Assembly: GCA_947372105.1 (NCBI GenBank)
Contig: CANBSH010000017.1
Location: 1 to 43,795, forward strand
Origin: Chitinophagaceae bacterium
GTDB taxonomy: Bacteria; Bacteroidota; Bacteroidia; Chitinophagales; Chitinophagaceae
Direction: 5' to 3'
DNA: 43,795 nucleotides
Positions 23,365-33,400 of the stretch are shown in pieces (the stretch's first letter is position 1; the number at the start of each line of letters is the position of its first letter). Position numbers and translations under genes: made by a program. Under the pieces are notes generated by a model. It ran no database searches. It was not told the DNA's origin and was given only the letters and a program-made list of their open reading frames with translations.

Positions 23365-24482
23365 TGTGCAACTGGTTTCGCTAGCGCCCACAATAAAACA
23401 TCATTGTAACTTTCTATCCCTTTAGCTTGTTGATTCCAAATTAAAAACTGATCATATAATTTTTCAGTGCCTGGAATTCTTTCCCCCATTCTTTCTTGGA
23501 AGAAGGCCCTTATTTTTTTGCGATCCTCTATAACTAGTGGCGACAAAAGTTGTTTATTTCTGGCAGCTATTTTTTTCCATGCATCAAAGTCATTTCTTTT
23601 TGCAATGAGTGCTAATTGTGCTTGCTGACTATAGGTAAACATTTGCAGCAACATGGAATATTTAAATAAAGGCTCCTCACTGGTTAATGCAACTTGATAA
23701 GCAATAAAATTAGCTTCCGATTCTGAGGCATAGCCAAGTTGATGCGCCATTTCATGGCAAATCGTAAATGGCAGTGTGTAAAATGGTAAATCACCTCGAA
23801 TGATGGCTTCGGTAGTGAGCGGCTGGTAAAAAGCCAAAAAGCCAACTTTATCCCCTAATCTTGGATATGTCGCTCTTTTGATATTTGGATGTGTATACTC
23901 CAAAAAGGGGTAAGTAAGGGCTGCTAAACGATACGCCTTTATTGCTCGAGTAATTACACTATCAAAAAGAGGATGAGTCAGTTCATTTGGAGTCAGTGAA
24001 TCCAAATTTGCCCTTGTTTCATTGAGCTGTCCTATATAATTCAACGATAAACTATCCATTTGAGCCTCGGTATATTGACTTGGAACCTGTAACCCAAAAT
24101 CCATAGCAGGACTATTTTTTTGATAGTTCAACCCCCAGACCAATTGAAATAGGACATACAAAATGGCTAATCGGTGACTCCAAGAATATAGCACATTTTT
24201 CCACAAAAATGGCTGATTAATTTTATTTTTAATATTTAATAACCATTGTAAAATATTGTATATCAATAATATAATTAAAATAAAATAAATCCACTCACCA
24301 ATGGCAAATGGGATAGCGCCTACCACTTCTCTAACCCCTTTTGTAGTAGCCGCAAATAATAAATGAGTATACCAGCGACTTACCCCATTAGGGCTTAATC
24401 CTCCTATAAAAACTATGATGGCCATGCCCTGCCAAGCATATACATGGGTGAATTTGAGTATTTTAGAGGGTCTAAAAGGCAT
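23361..24482 (-). CDS. DUF3810 membrane protein with HExxH zinc protease motif
   Basis: 373 residues. Two or three N-terminal hydrophobic segments ('VYAWQGMAIIVFIGGL', 'IGEWIYFILIILLIYNILQWLL', 'RLAILYVLFQLVWGL') are followed by a large domain with 'LPFTICHEMAHQLGYASESEANFIAYQVA': a gluzincin-like H-E-x-x-H (about residue 241) and a downstream Glu in 'SESEANF'. DUF3810 is a Bacteroidota family of predicted membrane zinc metallopeptidases without an established substrate. Convergent with dcd, overlapping by 4 bp. Confidence 0.87.
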   Translation of the reverse strand: MPFRPSKILKFTHVYAWQGMAIIVFIGGLSPNGVSRWYTHLLFAATTKGVREVVGAIPFAIGEWIYFILIILLIYNILQWLLNIKNKINQPFLWKNVLYSWSHRLAILYVLFQLVWGLNYQKNSPAMDFGLQVPSQYTEAQMDSLSLNYIGQLNETRANLDSLTPNELTHPLFDSVITRAIKAYRLAALTYPFLEYTHPNIKRATYPRLGDKVGFLAFYQPLTTEAIIRGDLPFYTLPFTICHEMAHQLGYASESEANFIAYQVALTSEEPLFKYSMLLQMFTYSQQAQLALIAKRNDFDAWKKIAARNKQLLSPLVIEDRKKIRAFFQERMGERIPGTEKLYDQFLIWNQQAKGIESYNDVLLWALAKPVAH

Positions 24483-24514
24483 GTATTAATTTGTAGGGTA
24501 AAATTAGGATAAAC

Positions 24515-24545
24515 TTTGTCTTTTCATTGTATTTTAGTAACTTTG
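24515..24545 (+). promoter_or_regulatory. Promoter of the DUF177-rpmF-plsX operon
   Basis: TTTG (24515-24518), a 19-bp spacer and TAACTTTG (24538-24545), 20 bp before the ATG at 24566. This is the closest match in the window to the published Bacteroidota consensus. Confidence 0.65.
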
Positions 24546-24565
24546 CCGTCCCTTAAAGTACGGTT

Positions 24566-25120
24566 ATGGGCCAAAACAGGGCTTTCGAAATAGCGTTTGT
24601 GGGTTTAAAACCCGGTGAGCATGAGTTCGAATATCGTATTGAGGATAAGTTCTTTACAGATTTTGGGTCTCAGGATTTTAGTAATTGCCAAACTACGGTG
24701 AAACTTCGTCTCGAAAAGAACGTAGGTTTTATGCAATTGCGGTTTGATGTGGATGGCACAGTGGACTCTCAATGTGATCGTTGCGGTAACCCCCTAACGG
24801 TTCAATTGTGGGATGAATTCAATCTAATTGTAAAATTAGTGGATGACCCTGATGCAATGAACAGCAATGAAGAAGATCCGGACATTTACTACATTGACCG
24901 AAATGAAAGTCATTTGTCAGTAGCTACCTGGATTTATGAATTCATCAATTTGAGTAATCCTTTGCAAAAAATATGCAAGGAAAACGAAAATGGCGAATCT
25001 ACCTGCAACCAAAAAGTATTGGATCAATTAAAAAAGTTTCAATCTAACCCCAACGAAATTCCAAATAAGAATATCTGGAAAGGATTAGATCAATTTAAAA
25101 ACTTTGATGAGGAATCCTAA
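24566..25120 (+). CDS. DUF177 / YceD family protein
   Basis: 184 residues. The family signature is the 'DSQCDRCGNPLTV' Cys pair followed by acidic stretches ('DPDAMNSNEEDPDIYYID') and a second Cys pair ('ICKENENGESTC'). YceD-like proteins are nearly always encoded directly before rpmF, as here (61-bp gap), and have been linked to 23S rRNA accumulation and ribosome assembly. First gene of the operon. Confidence 0.88.
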   Translation: MGQNRAFEIAFVGLKPGEHEFEYRIEDKFFTDFGSQDFSNCQTTVKLRLEKNVGFMQLRFDVDGTVDSQCDRCGNPLTVQLWDEFNLIVKLVDDPDAMNSNEEDPDIYYIDRNESHLSVATWIYEFINLSNPLQKICKENENGESTCNQKVLDQLKKFQSNPNEIPNKNIWKGLDQFKNFDEES

Positions 25121-25181
25121 ACAAGTAAAGAATTAAAAAAACAGACAACAACCATTCAAATAAAAAATTAAAACATAAGAG

Positions 25182-25376
25182 ATGCCTAATCCTAAACGCA
25201 GACACTCACAACAACGTAGTGCAAAAAGAAGAACTCACTATGTAGCTCAAGAAGTTACCTTAAGCAAAGATGGTACTACTGGCGAAATCCATGTACGTCA
25301 TCGTGCACATGTACAAGAAGGTAAATTGTACTACAAAGGAAAATTAGTATCTGAAAAAGCTCCTTTAAAAGCTTAA
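25182..25376 (+). CDS. rpmF: 50S ribosomal protein L32
   Basis: 64 residues. The start 'MPNPKRRHSQQRSAKRRTHY' is the L32 signature. There is no cysteine at all, so this is the zinc-free form. The C-terminal 'LYYKGKLVSEKAPLKA' is typical of the family in this group. Lies between the DUF177 gene and plsX (13-bp gap to plsX). Confidence 0.96.
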   Translation: MPNPKRRHSQQRSAKRRTHYVAQEVTLSKDGTTGEIHVRHRAHVQEGKLYYKGKLVSEKAPLKA

Positions 25377-25389
25377 TTTTAAAGTAAGC

Positions 25390-26331
25390 ATGAATATCGG
25401 TGTAGATATGATGGGTGGTGATTTTGCACCATTAGAAGCTGTAAAAGGCGTTCAACAATATCTTACTCATTCATCAAATAATATATTTTGTATTGGTGAC
25501 GAAACACAGCTGAAAACTCTTTTTCAGGAACATGGTGTATCGTCACCATTTTTACATTTAGTACATGCTTCCGAAGTCATCGGATATCATGAACATCCTA
25601 CCAAAGCATTAAAAGAAAAACCGAATTCTTCCATCTCAATTGGTTTTCAATTACTACTCAACGGAGAAATTGATGCTTTTTTAAGCGCCGGAAATACAGG
25701 TGCGATGTTAGTGGGTGCGATGTTTAGTATCAAACCCATCAAAGGAGTATTAAGGCCCACCATTGCTTCTCTTTTACCTAAGCTAGATGGCAAAACTGGA
25801 ATTTTATTGGATGTAGGTTTAAATGCAGATTGCAAACCAGAACAACTCAATCAATTTGCTATTTTAGGTAACTTATATGCAAAGCATCTTTTAAATATCC
25901 AAGAACCTACTGTTGCTTTATTAAATATGGGGGAAGAAGAAGGTAAAGGAAATATTTTAGCACAAGCCGCCTACCCTTTATTGAAAGAAAATAAAGACAT
26001 TCATTTTATTGGCAACGTAGAAGGACGAGATATTTTCAATGACAAAGCAGACGTTATTGTTTGTGATGGATTTACTGGAAACATTGTTTTAAAAATGGCC
26101 GAAGCCATGTATGATGCAGCAGCACATCAAAATTTAGGCAATGATTCTTTTTTTAGTAGATACCATTTTGAAAATTATGGCGGCATTCCTGTTTTAGGTG
26201 TCAATAAACCTGTCATCATTGGTCATGGTATCAGTAACGCCAAAGCTTTTAAAAACATGATTTTATTTGCTGAGCAAATGATTGAATCTAAATTCTGTGA
26301 TATCATCACTAGCAATTTCCAAAATCTGTAG
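25390..26331 (+). CDS. plsX: Phosphate acyltransferase PlsX
   Basis: 313 residues. Start 'MNIGVDMMGGDFAPLEAVKG' and 'FLSAGNTGAMLVGAMF', 'NVEGRDIFNDKADVIVCDGFTGNIVLKM' and 'HGISNAKAFKNMI' are characteristic. It converts acyl-ACP and phosphate to acyl-phosphate, the donor for PlsY in phospholipid synthesis, at the cytosolic face of the membrane. Third gene of the DUF177-rpmF-plsX operon. Confidence 0.96.
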   Translation: MNIGVDMMGGDFAPLEAVKGVQQYLTHSSNNIFCIGDETQLKTLFQEHGVSSPFLHLVHASEVIGYHEHPTKALKEKPNSSISIGFQLLLNGEIDAFLSAGNTGAMLVGAMFSIKPIKGVLRPTIASLLPKLDGKTGILLDVGLNADCKPEQLNQFAILGNLYAKHLLNIQEPTVALLNMGEEEGKGNILAQAAYPLLKENKDIHFIGNVEGRDIFNDKADVIVCDGFTGNIVLKMAEAMYDAAAHQNLGNDSFFSRYHFENYGGIPVLGVNKPVIIGHGISNAKAFKNMILFAEQMIESKFCDIITSNFQNL

Positions 26332-26402
26332 ATTTTACTAACATCTACTAGTTTTTCTGAATTTTATCTTATTTTCACTTCCGTATCAACTCAATCAACA
26401 TT

Positions 26403-27377
26403 ATGTGGTTAAATAATATTTTAGAAACCATAGGAAACACGCCTATGATTCAACTACATAAAGTGACCGCAGACATCCCTGCAACAGTGTTAGCCAAAGT
26501 AGATTATTTTAACCCTGGGAATTCCATTAAAGATAGAATGGCTTTGAAGATGGTTGAAGTTGCTGAAGAAAAGGGATTATTAAAACCAGGAGGTACTATA
26601 ATTGAATGTACGAGCGGGAATACTGGCATGGGTTTAGCATTAGCTGCAATCGTAAAAGGGTATCAATGTATTTTTACGACCACTGATAAACAAAGCCAAG
26701 AAAAAATTGATATTTTAAAAGCAGTCGGCGCACAAGTTATAGTTTGTCCTACCAATGTAGCTCCTGAAGATCCACAAAGTTATTATTCAGTAGCAAGAAA
26801 GTTAGCCGCTGAAATTCCTAACTCTTACTTCTTTAATCAGTATGATAATTTAGCAAATCGATTAGCACATTATGAAACAACAGGTCCTGAAATTTGGAAT
26901 CAAACTGAAGGGAAAATAACTCATTTAGTTTGTACCGCAGGTACAGGTGGAACGATTACAGGTACAGCTACTTATTTAAAAGAAAAAAATCCGAACATTA
27001 AAGTGTGGGCGATAGATCCAGTGGGGTCTTTACTCACTCATTATTTTCAAACAGGCGAAGTTGATCATTCAAAAGTAAAACCATACATCGCAGAAGGATT
27101 TGGAGAGGACTTTGTTCCTGCCAATTATGATATGAGTGTGATTGATCATTTTGAACAAGTAGATGATAAAAGTGGCGCCTTAATGACCAGAAGAATAGCC
27201 AAAGAAGAAGGCTTATTTTGCGGCTACAGTGCCGGTAGTTGTTTGCAAGGTTTAATACAATTAAAAGACCAACTACAACCTAGTGATATTGTCGTATGTA
27301 TTTTCCATGATCATGGCAGTCGCTATGTGGGTAAGGTTTACAATGATGACTGGATGAAAAGCAAAGGTTTCTTATAA
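26403..27377 (+). CDS. PLP-dependent cystathionine beta-synthase-like enzyme
   Basis: 324 residues, fold type II PLP enzyme. The PLP Lys is K43 in 'NPGNSIKDRM'; 'TSGNTG' (70-75) and 'TAGTGGTITGTA' bind phosphate and substrate. The segments 'AAIVKGYQCIFTTTDKQSQEKIDILKAVGA' and 'RIAKEEGLFCGYSAGS' resemble cystathionine beta-synthases more than O-acetylserine sulfhydrylases. The C-terminal regulatory CBS-domain pair of animal enzymes is absent. It may make cystathionine from serine and homocysteine, or cysteine. No other sulfur gene is adjacent. Confidence 0.85.
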   Translation: MWLNNILETIGNTPMIQLHKVTADIPATVLAKVDYFNPGNSIKDRMALKMVEVAEEKGLLKPGGTIIECTSGNTGMGLALAAIVKGYQCIFTTTDKQSQEKIDILKAVGAQVIVCPTNVAPEDPQSYYSVARKLAAEIPNSYFFNQYDNLANRLAHYETTGPEIWNQTEGKITHLVCTAGTGGTITGTATYLKEKNPNIKVWAIDPVGSLLTHYFQTGEVDHSKVKPYIAEGFGEDFVPANYDMSVIDHFEQVDDKSGALMTRRIAKEEGLFCGYSAGSCLQGLIQLKDQLQPSDIVVCIFHDHGSRYVGKVYNDDWMKSKGFL

Positions 27378-27444
27378 TTTGCAACTATTTCATTTTCAGT
27401 ATTTTACAATTCAAAAACCGTGGATAAAAAGAGTCTTAATTGAC

Positions 27445-27477
27445 TTTGTGGCTAACACCCGTTTGGCGCTAAATTTG
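27445..27477 (+). promoter_or_regulatory. Promoter of the fbaA-accD-smpB run
   Basis: TTTG (27445-27448), a 21-bp spacer and TAAATTTG (27470-27477), 26 bp before the fbaA ATG. Good match to the Bacteroidota consensus. Confidence 0.6.
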
Positions 27478-27503
27478 TATATTTGTCATTCAATAATTAA
27501 ACT

Positions 27504-28571
27504 ATGAGCAAGTACAGATCCGGTGTTTTATTTGGTAAAGAATTAGAGACTTTATACAATGATGCAAAAAATAATAATTTTGCAATTCCTGCTGTAAATA
27601 CTACAGGTACGGATACCATTAATGCTGCTATTGAAACTGCCGCTAAAGTGAACTCTCCTATTATTATTCAATTTTCAAATGGCGGTGCGCAATTTATTGC
27701 GGGTAAGGGAATGCCAAACGATAATTTACAAGCTAATATTCAAGGTGCTATTGCAGGTGCATTACATGTTCACCAAGTAGCCAAATTTTATAATGTGCCT
27801 GTAGTACTTCATACCGATCATGCTGCTAAAAAATGGTTACCATGGATCAGTGCTTTAATTGATGCAGGCGAACAATTCAATAAAGAAAAAGGACAACCTT
27901 TATTTAGTTCACATATGTTGGATTTATCTGAAGAACCATTAGAAGAAAACATCCATACTTCTGTTGAATTTTATAAACGCATGGCTCCCTTGGGAATGAG
28001 TATTGAAATTGAATTAGGAGTGACAGGAGGTGAAGAAGATGGCGTTGATAATAGTGGTGTAGAAAATGATAAATTATATACCCAACCAGAACATGTTGCT
28101 TATGCTTATACCGAATTAAGTAAAGTAGGTAATTTATTTACAGTAGCTGCAGCTTTTGGTAATGTTCATGGTGTGTACTCTCCAGGTAATGTGGAATTAC
28201 GTCCAGATATTTTAAATAACAGCCAAGTATATATTGAACAACATTTAAAGACAGCGCCAAAACCAGTATACTTTGTATTCCATGGTGGATCAGGTTCTCC
28301 TCAACATCAAATTAGAGAAGCGATTGGATATGGTGCTATTAAAATGAACCTGGATACCGATTTACAATGGGCCTTCTGGGAAGGTATTTTATCTTACTAC
28401 AAAAAGAATGAGGCATTTTTACAAGCTCAATTAGGAAATCCTGAAGGAGCGGACAAGCCTAATAAAAAATACTACGATCCAAGAGTTTGGTTACGTAAAG
28501 GAGAGGAATCTTTTATCAAACGTTTAGAAGTTGCTTTTGATGATTTAAACTGCATCAACCGTAACGCGTAA
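27504..28571 (+). CDS. fbaA: Fructose-bisphosphate aldolase, class II
   Basis: 355 residues, the length of the FbaA (long class IIA) type. 'FAIPAVNTTGTDTINAAIETA' near the N-terminus, 'VPVVLHTDHAAKKW' (catalytic Asp and first zinc His), 'IEIELGVTGGEEDGVDN' (Glu ligands region), 'FGNVHGVYSPGNV' (zinc His) and 'FVFHGGSGS' (phosphate and zinc His) are all present. It cleaves fructose 1,6-bisphosphate in glycolysis. Followed 16 bp later by accD. Confidence 0.96.
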   Translation: MSKYRSGVLFGKELETLYNDAKNNNFAIPAVNTTGTDTINAAIETAAKVNSPIIIQFSNGGAQFIAGKGMPNDNLQANIQGAIAGALHVHQVAKFYNVPVVLHTDHAAKKWLPWISALIDAGEQFNKEKGQPLFSSHMLDLSEEPLEENIHTSVEFYKRMAPLGMSIEIELGVTGGEEDGVDNSGVENDKLYTQPEHVAYAYTELSKVGNLFTVAAAFGNVHGVYSPGNVELRPDILNNSQVYIEQHLKTAPKPVYFVFHGGSGSPQHQIREAIGYGAIKMNLDTDLQWAFWEGILSYYKKNEAFLQAQLGNPEGADKPNKKYYDPRVWLRKGEESFIKRLEVAFDDLNCINRNA

Positions 28572-28587
28572 AAAAAATCTAAGCCAA

Positions 28588-29505
28588 ATGAAAAATAGAG
28601 AAGAAGACATTGAGGTTAATTTAACAGGGGAAGAAACCGCTGCTTCAGAAGCCAGCAAATCAAGATGGTTTAAGCGTATTCGTAAAGGGATTACCACTTC
28701 TACTGCTGATAAAAAGGAAACCCCCGAAGGACTTTGGACTAAATGTCCTTCTTGTAATCATATTTGTACCAGCTCAGAGCTGAAAGAAAATATTTTCATT
28801 TGCAGCAAATGTAATTTTCATCATCGTATTGGTAGTGATGAATATTTTGATATTTTATTTGATGATCAACAATTCACTACCCTATTTGATAATATTACAA
28901 GTAAAGACGCTTTAAATTTTACAGATCTAAAAAATTACCAAAAGCGTTTGGATGAAATACATGCTAAAACAGATTTAAAGGATTCCATGCGCGTAGCTAC
29001 TGGAAAAATAAATGGCGAAAGTTATGTCATAGCTTGTATGGATTTTGAATTTATTGGTGGCTCATTAGGAAGTGTGATGGGTGAAAAATTTAGCCGCGCG
29101 GTAGATTATTGTATGGAGCATCGTCTACCTTACTTAGTGATTAGTAAAAGTGGTGGTGCTAGAATGATGGAAAGTGCTTTTAGCTTAATGCAATTAGCTA
29201 AGACAAGCGGAAAATTATCTCAATTAAGCGATGCTAAACTTCCTTTTATTTCTTTACTAACCGACCCTACTTTTGGAGGCATCTCAGCTAGCTTTGGAAT
29301 GTTAGGAGATTTAAATATTGCCGAACCTGGCGCTCTAATAGGTTTTGCAGGTCCAAGAGTGATCAAAGAAACAATTAAAAGAGATTTACCTCCTGGTTTC
29401 CAAAGAAGTGAATTTTTATTGGAACATGGATTCCTAGATTTTATAGTAGATCGCAAGGAATTAAAAGATAAACTTTCTGAAGTTGCGTTCCTATTTCGTA
29501 ACTAA
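28588..29505 (+). CDS. accD: Acetyl-CoA carboxylase carboxyltransferase, beta subunit
   Basis: 305 residues. Four-Cys zinc ribbon at Cys53, 56, 72 and 75 ('CPSC' and 'CSKC'). The crotonase-like core has 'FIGGSLGSVMGEKFSRAVDYC', 'SKSGGARMMESAFSLMQLAKTS' and 'DPTFGGISASFGMLGD', then 'GFAGPRVI' and 'PPGFQRSEFLLEHGFLD'. With AccA (not in the window) it transfers carboxyl from biotin to acetyl-CoA, the first step of fatty acid synthesis. 16 bp after fbaA and 8 bp before smpB, so co-transcribed. Confidence 0.96.
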   Translation: MKNREEDIEVNLTGEETAASEASKSRWFKRIRKGITTSTADKKETPEGLWTKCPSCNHICTSSELKENIFICSKCNFHHRIGSDEYFDILFDDQQFTTLFDNITSKDALNFTDLKNYQKRLDEIHAKTDLKDSMRVATGKINGESYVIACMDFEFIGGSLGSVMGEKFSRAVDYCMEHRLPYLVISKSGGARMMESAFSLMQLAKTSGKLSQLSDAKLPFISLLTDPTFGGISASFGMLGDLNIAEPGALIGFAGPRVIKETIKRDLPPGFQRSEFLLEHGFLDFIVDRKELKDKLSEVAFLFRN

Positions 29506-29513
29506 CTTTACCT

Positions 29514-29948
29514 ATGATCAATAACAGACAGGCCTATTTTAATTACCACATAGAAGATAAATATGAGGCAGGCATTGTATTGTTGGGTACCGAAGTGAAA
29601 TCTATTAGAGAAGGAAAAGTGAGCTTCAATGATTCCTTTTGCATATTTGATGATGGAGAACTATGGGTACGAGGATTGTTTATTAACGCCTACACTCATG
29701 GCAACAAAAATAATCACATTGAAGTGCATGATCGCAAACTCCTACTTAATAAAAGAGAATTAGAAAAATTAGAGACAAAAGTAAAAGAGAAAGGTTTTTC
29801 AATTATACCTCTACGTATATTTTTTAATGAAAAGCGTTATGCAAAATTAGAAATTGGAATAGGAAAAGGTAAAAAAGAATATGATAAAAGAGAAACCATC
29901 AAGAACAGAGATGTAGACAAAGAAATTAAGAGATATCTCAAGAAATAG
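29514..29948 (+). CDS. smpB: SsrA-binding protein SmpB
   Basis: 144 residues. 'NRQAYFNYHIEDKYEAGIVLLGTEVKSIREGKVSFNDSF' and the basic tail 'KGKKEYDKRETIKNRDVDKEI' are the SmpB signatures. It binds tmRNA and delivers it to stalled ribosomes. Last gene of the fbaA-accD-smpB run; no tmRNA gene is in the window. The 66-bp gap after it is AT-rich with a short imperfect repeat of TAGATTAGAAA. Confidence 0.96.
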   Translation: MINNRQAYFNYHIEDKYEAGIVLLGTEVKSIREGKVSFNDSFCIFDDGELWVRGLFINAYTHGNKNNHIEVHDRKLLLNKRELEKLETKVKEKGFSIIPLRIFFNEKRYAKLEIGIGKGKKEYDKRETIKNRDVDKEIKRYLKK

Positions 29949-30014
29949 ATTAGAAATAGATTAGAAATATATTATAAAAAGATTCTAATATAAAATAAAT
30001 AGATTCTATATATA

Positions 30015-30431
30015 TTATTGGTACTTTTTTAAATTTTCCTTTTTATAATTTAATTGTTCTTTTAATGCATCAGGATGCGGACGATGTGTGGTTGCATAGG
30101 CGACTCCCAATAAAACAAAAAATAAACCCAAGGTCCAAGCTATTTCGGTAGGCTGAAACCAATACCCCCACAACTGATTCAACTTTGCATGTTGTGGATT
30201 GCTTAATTCATAGATCACTTCCACTTTTTGACCCAAATCCACTTTGTTTTGAGTACTTGATAAAGGCAATTGATAGGTTTTGCCTGATTCAATAAATTGA
30301 AGCATTTTAACCCCGTTATTTTCAATGATGACTGCAGGAGTTACCTCACTATCAAAATAATCTGGATACCGGCTAAAAGGCAGGTACAGGATAAAGCAAA
30401 CCACAAATAATATAATGGCAGATTTAAACAA
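30015..30431 (-). CDS. Small membrane protein, DUF3592-like
   Basis: 138 residues. A hydrophobic N-terminal segment ('SAIILFVVCFILYLPF') and a second one near the C-terminus ('IAWTLGLFFVLLGVAYA') flank a soluble part with 'LGQKVEVIYELSNPQHAKL', which recalls the beta domain of DUF3592 proteins. The C-terminal tail is basic and cytosolic. It lies 24 bp after smc on the same strand, so it may be the last gene of the purM-ftsE-smc run. The function is unknown. Confidence 0.65.
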   Translation of the reverse strand: MFKSAIILFVVCFILYLPFSRYPDYFDSEVTPAVIIENNGVKMLQFIESGKTYQLPLSSTQNKVDLGQKVEVIYELSNPQHAKLNQLWGYWFQPTEIAWTLGLFFVLLGVAYATTHRPHPDALKEQLNYKKENLKKYQ

Positions 30432-30455
30432 AATTCAAATAATGAATGATGTAAA

Positions 30456-33400
30456 TTAATTGCTTAAGCTTCTAAAATCCACAGGGACTAATTTACTTAC
30501 CCCTGGCTCTTGCATGGTCACCCCATAAATCACATCCACCGCACTCATGGTTTGTTTATTGTGTGTCACAATAATAAACTGAGATTTATCGCTGAATTTT
30601 TGAATCATTTGAGTGAATTTGCCTACGTTGGCATCATCCAATGGAGCATCCACCTCATCCAAAATACAGAATGGAGCGGGTTTAATTAAGTAAATGGCGA
30701 ACAACATGGCGGTTGCAGTTAAAGTACGTTCTCCCCCACTTAATTGACTAATAGAAGAAGGACGCTTTCCTTTAGGACGTGCTACAATTTCAACAGCAGT
30801 GTCTGCTAAATTATCTGGATCTACTAATATTAAATCACAAGAATCTTCTTCGGTAAATAAAGCTTTAAATACTTTTTGAAAGTTTTCTCTAGCAACGTTA
30901 TAGGTTTCTAAGAAGGCTTGGTTAGCAGTTGCTTCTACTTCTTGTATAGTCAACATTAAACTTTCCTTCGCCGTCACTAAATCATTCTTTTGTTCTAAAA
31001 TGAAATCATAACGCTTTTTCATTTCAGTGTATGCTTCAATCGCTGTTGGATTCACTTCGCCCATATTTTCTAATCGTTTTTTCATACGATCTGTATTGGC
31101 TTGTAATTCTTCCAAAGAAATTTCAGTTTGACGCTCTTGATCCAAAATTTCTTCCAACTCTACTTTAAACTCCACATTCAAACGCTCTTTCATTCCTGAA
31201 AGTTGCAATTTCAAATTGTTTAATTTATCCTTAATGTCATTGATTAATTGATCCATTGACTCCTTAGACTTCACTTGATGTCTTAAAGCGCTCTCTTTTT
31301 CCTGCAATTCATTACGTAATTTATAATACGCTTGATCTGCTTCATTCAATTTCAACTCTTCCTCCTCTTTCACTCGAACTGAATCCACTAACTCAGCTTG
31401 AATAGTTGCTAATTGTTGTTGACTTTCAATAATAGCAGCAGAAGCTTCGGTTAGTTGAGCACTATTGGTAGCAATTTGAGAATGTAAATCGTTTAATTGA
31501 TTTTCCTTAAATAACACTTCTTGTTGAAGTGCTTCAATTTTGCTTTGTTGTTTAGTCAACTGCAAATTCATTTCATTGAATTCACCAGATGCTAAATGAT
31601 AGGCTTGCTCGGCAGCTTGATAAGCCAATTCAATATCTGATAATTTAACCTGCGTTTCCTGCAATTGCACATTTAATGTTTCAAAAGAAACACGAGTATC
31701 TGCAATCGCTGTATGTTCTTCGTTTAATTTGTCAGCGTATTCTTGTAATTTAGTCACTGCAGTAGATTGCGCTAACTGCAAGTTTTCTAAACGATTCTTA
31801 TGGGCAAAAACTTCATTGATTAAAGAATTCACTAATTGTTCGGTAGCACGAATTTCATTCTCTTTCAACAATTCATTGAATTCTAAAACAGTGGCATGTT
31901 GCGTTTGTATGGTCGCTTTTAATTCATTCACCACTTTTTCTTGTGCTTGAATGTCCACTAATAATTTTTCTAAATTTTTAGCACGACCTATTTTCTTGCC
32001 TTCAAAAATGCCCACACTACCTCCTGTTAAAGTAAATTTACCTTTAACATATTTACCTGTTTTTTCTAGCAAAATGCCTGTGCTAGATTGTTGTAAAGCT
32101 TCTTCATTCTCAGCAATAAATACATTGCCTAATAAATGATTGGCTAAAGCGGCATATTTACTATCCACCTCTACCACTGACAATGCAGCTATAGTATTAG
32201 CAGGCGCAGCAGAAGCTGAAGCACCTTGTAATTGATCTAATAAGAAGAAATTTGCTTTCCCTTTTTTATTTTCATCTAGTAATTGAATCGCTTGCAAACC
32301 TTCTTGCAAATTATTCACTACATAATAGTTTAAATAAGGCTCCAATACATTTTCAACAGCTGTGCGATAGGACTCTTGCACATACATGATGTCTGACAAG
32401 ATAGGCGCATTGTGATTCCAGCCAGTATTCTTGTGTAAAAACTTAACACTTTCAGGATACCCTTCCATGGAATCCACTAAACTTTTCAATAAATCATATT
32501 CATTCTTTTTAGCATCTAAAATTCTTGTTTCATCTGCTAATTGAGAACGTAATTTTTCAAGTTGTTCTTGGGTTTCAAAAATACCTGCTTTTGCTTTATC
32601 GTGTTGTTCACGTAAAGCTTCCAAATGTGATTTGTTAGTAGCAAGGGAAGTTTCTTTTTCTGCTAACTGATCGGTGATCGTAGCAATTTGGGCTACTCTT
32701 TGAGTTTGCTCCTCTTCCAACTGAAGTTGAGATCTTTGTATATTTTGAATGGATGTATCAGCAACCGCTACTTTCTTCTCTGCATCAAATTGATTGCGTT
32801 GAATTTGCTGGTATTGTTGACGTAAATTATCCAAAACCACTCTTTGATCATCAAATTGAGTACGTTTATTAGTTAATTCTTCTTGAGAAGATTCTACTCT
32901 AGCTTTAAAGTCTTGGAATACTTTTTCCTCATCCACCACTTGCAACTTGGTGTACTCGATGGAATCGCCAATGGTTTTTAATTGCCCTTCGGCTCTTTCT
33001 AAAAATTCTTGTAATGATTTTTCTTTATCGTTTAAATAATCTAAACGTTGAGCCGCTAAATTTTTATCGTTCTCTTTAGTTCTTAAGTTTTGTACCAAAT
33101 CATTGAAATCATGCTGCATGGCTTGCAGGCCTTTTTCCTTTTCGATAAATACGACACGCTCTTGCTCCAAAGCCGCTTCCTCCATGGCTATAGCTGCTTC
33201 TAATTCGAATTTTTTATCTATTTCAGATTCTTGTTGTTCGTTTAATTCTTTGTAGCTAATATTAAAACCTTCTAATGCCGCTTTTGCTAATTCAATGGCA
33301 GTTTCTTTGTAATCTTTTTTGATTTCAAAATACTTCTCTGCTTTTTTAGCTTGATTTTCAAGTGTCTTTAACTGGTTGTTAATTTCAAATAACAAATCTT

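Noticed and set aside
29949..30014. Short TAGATTAGAAA tandem repeat after smpB
   Set aside because: Only two imperfect copies in very AT-rich DNA; likely low-complexity drift. A similar weak pattern of TAGATA words occurs at 14755-14812.
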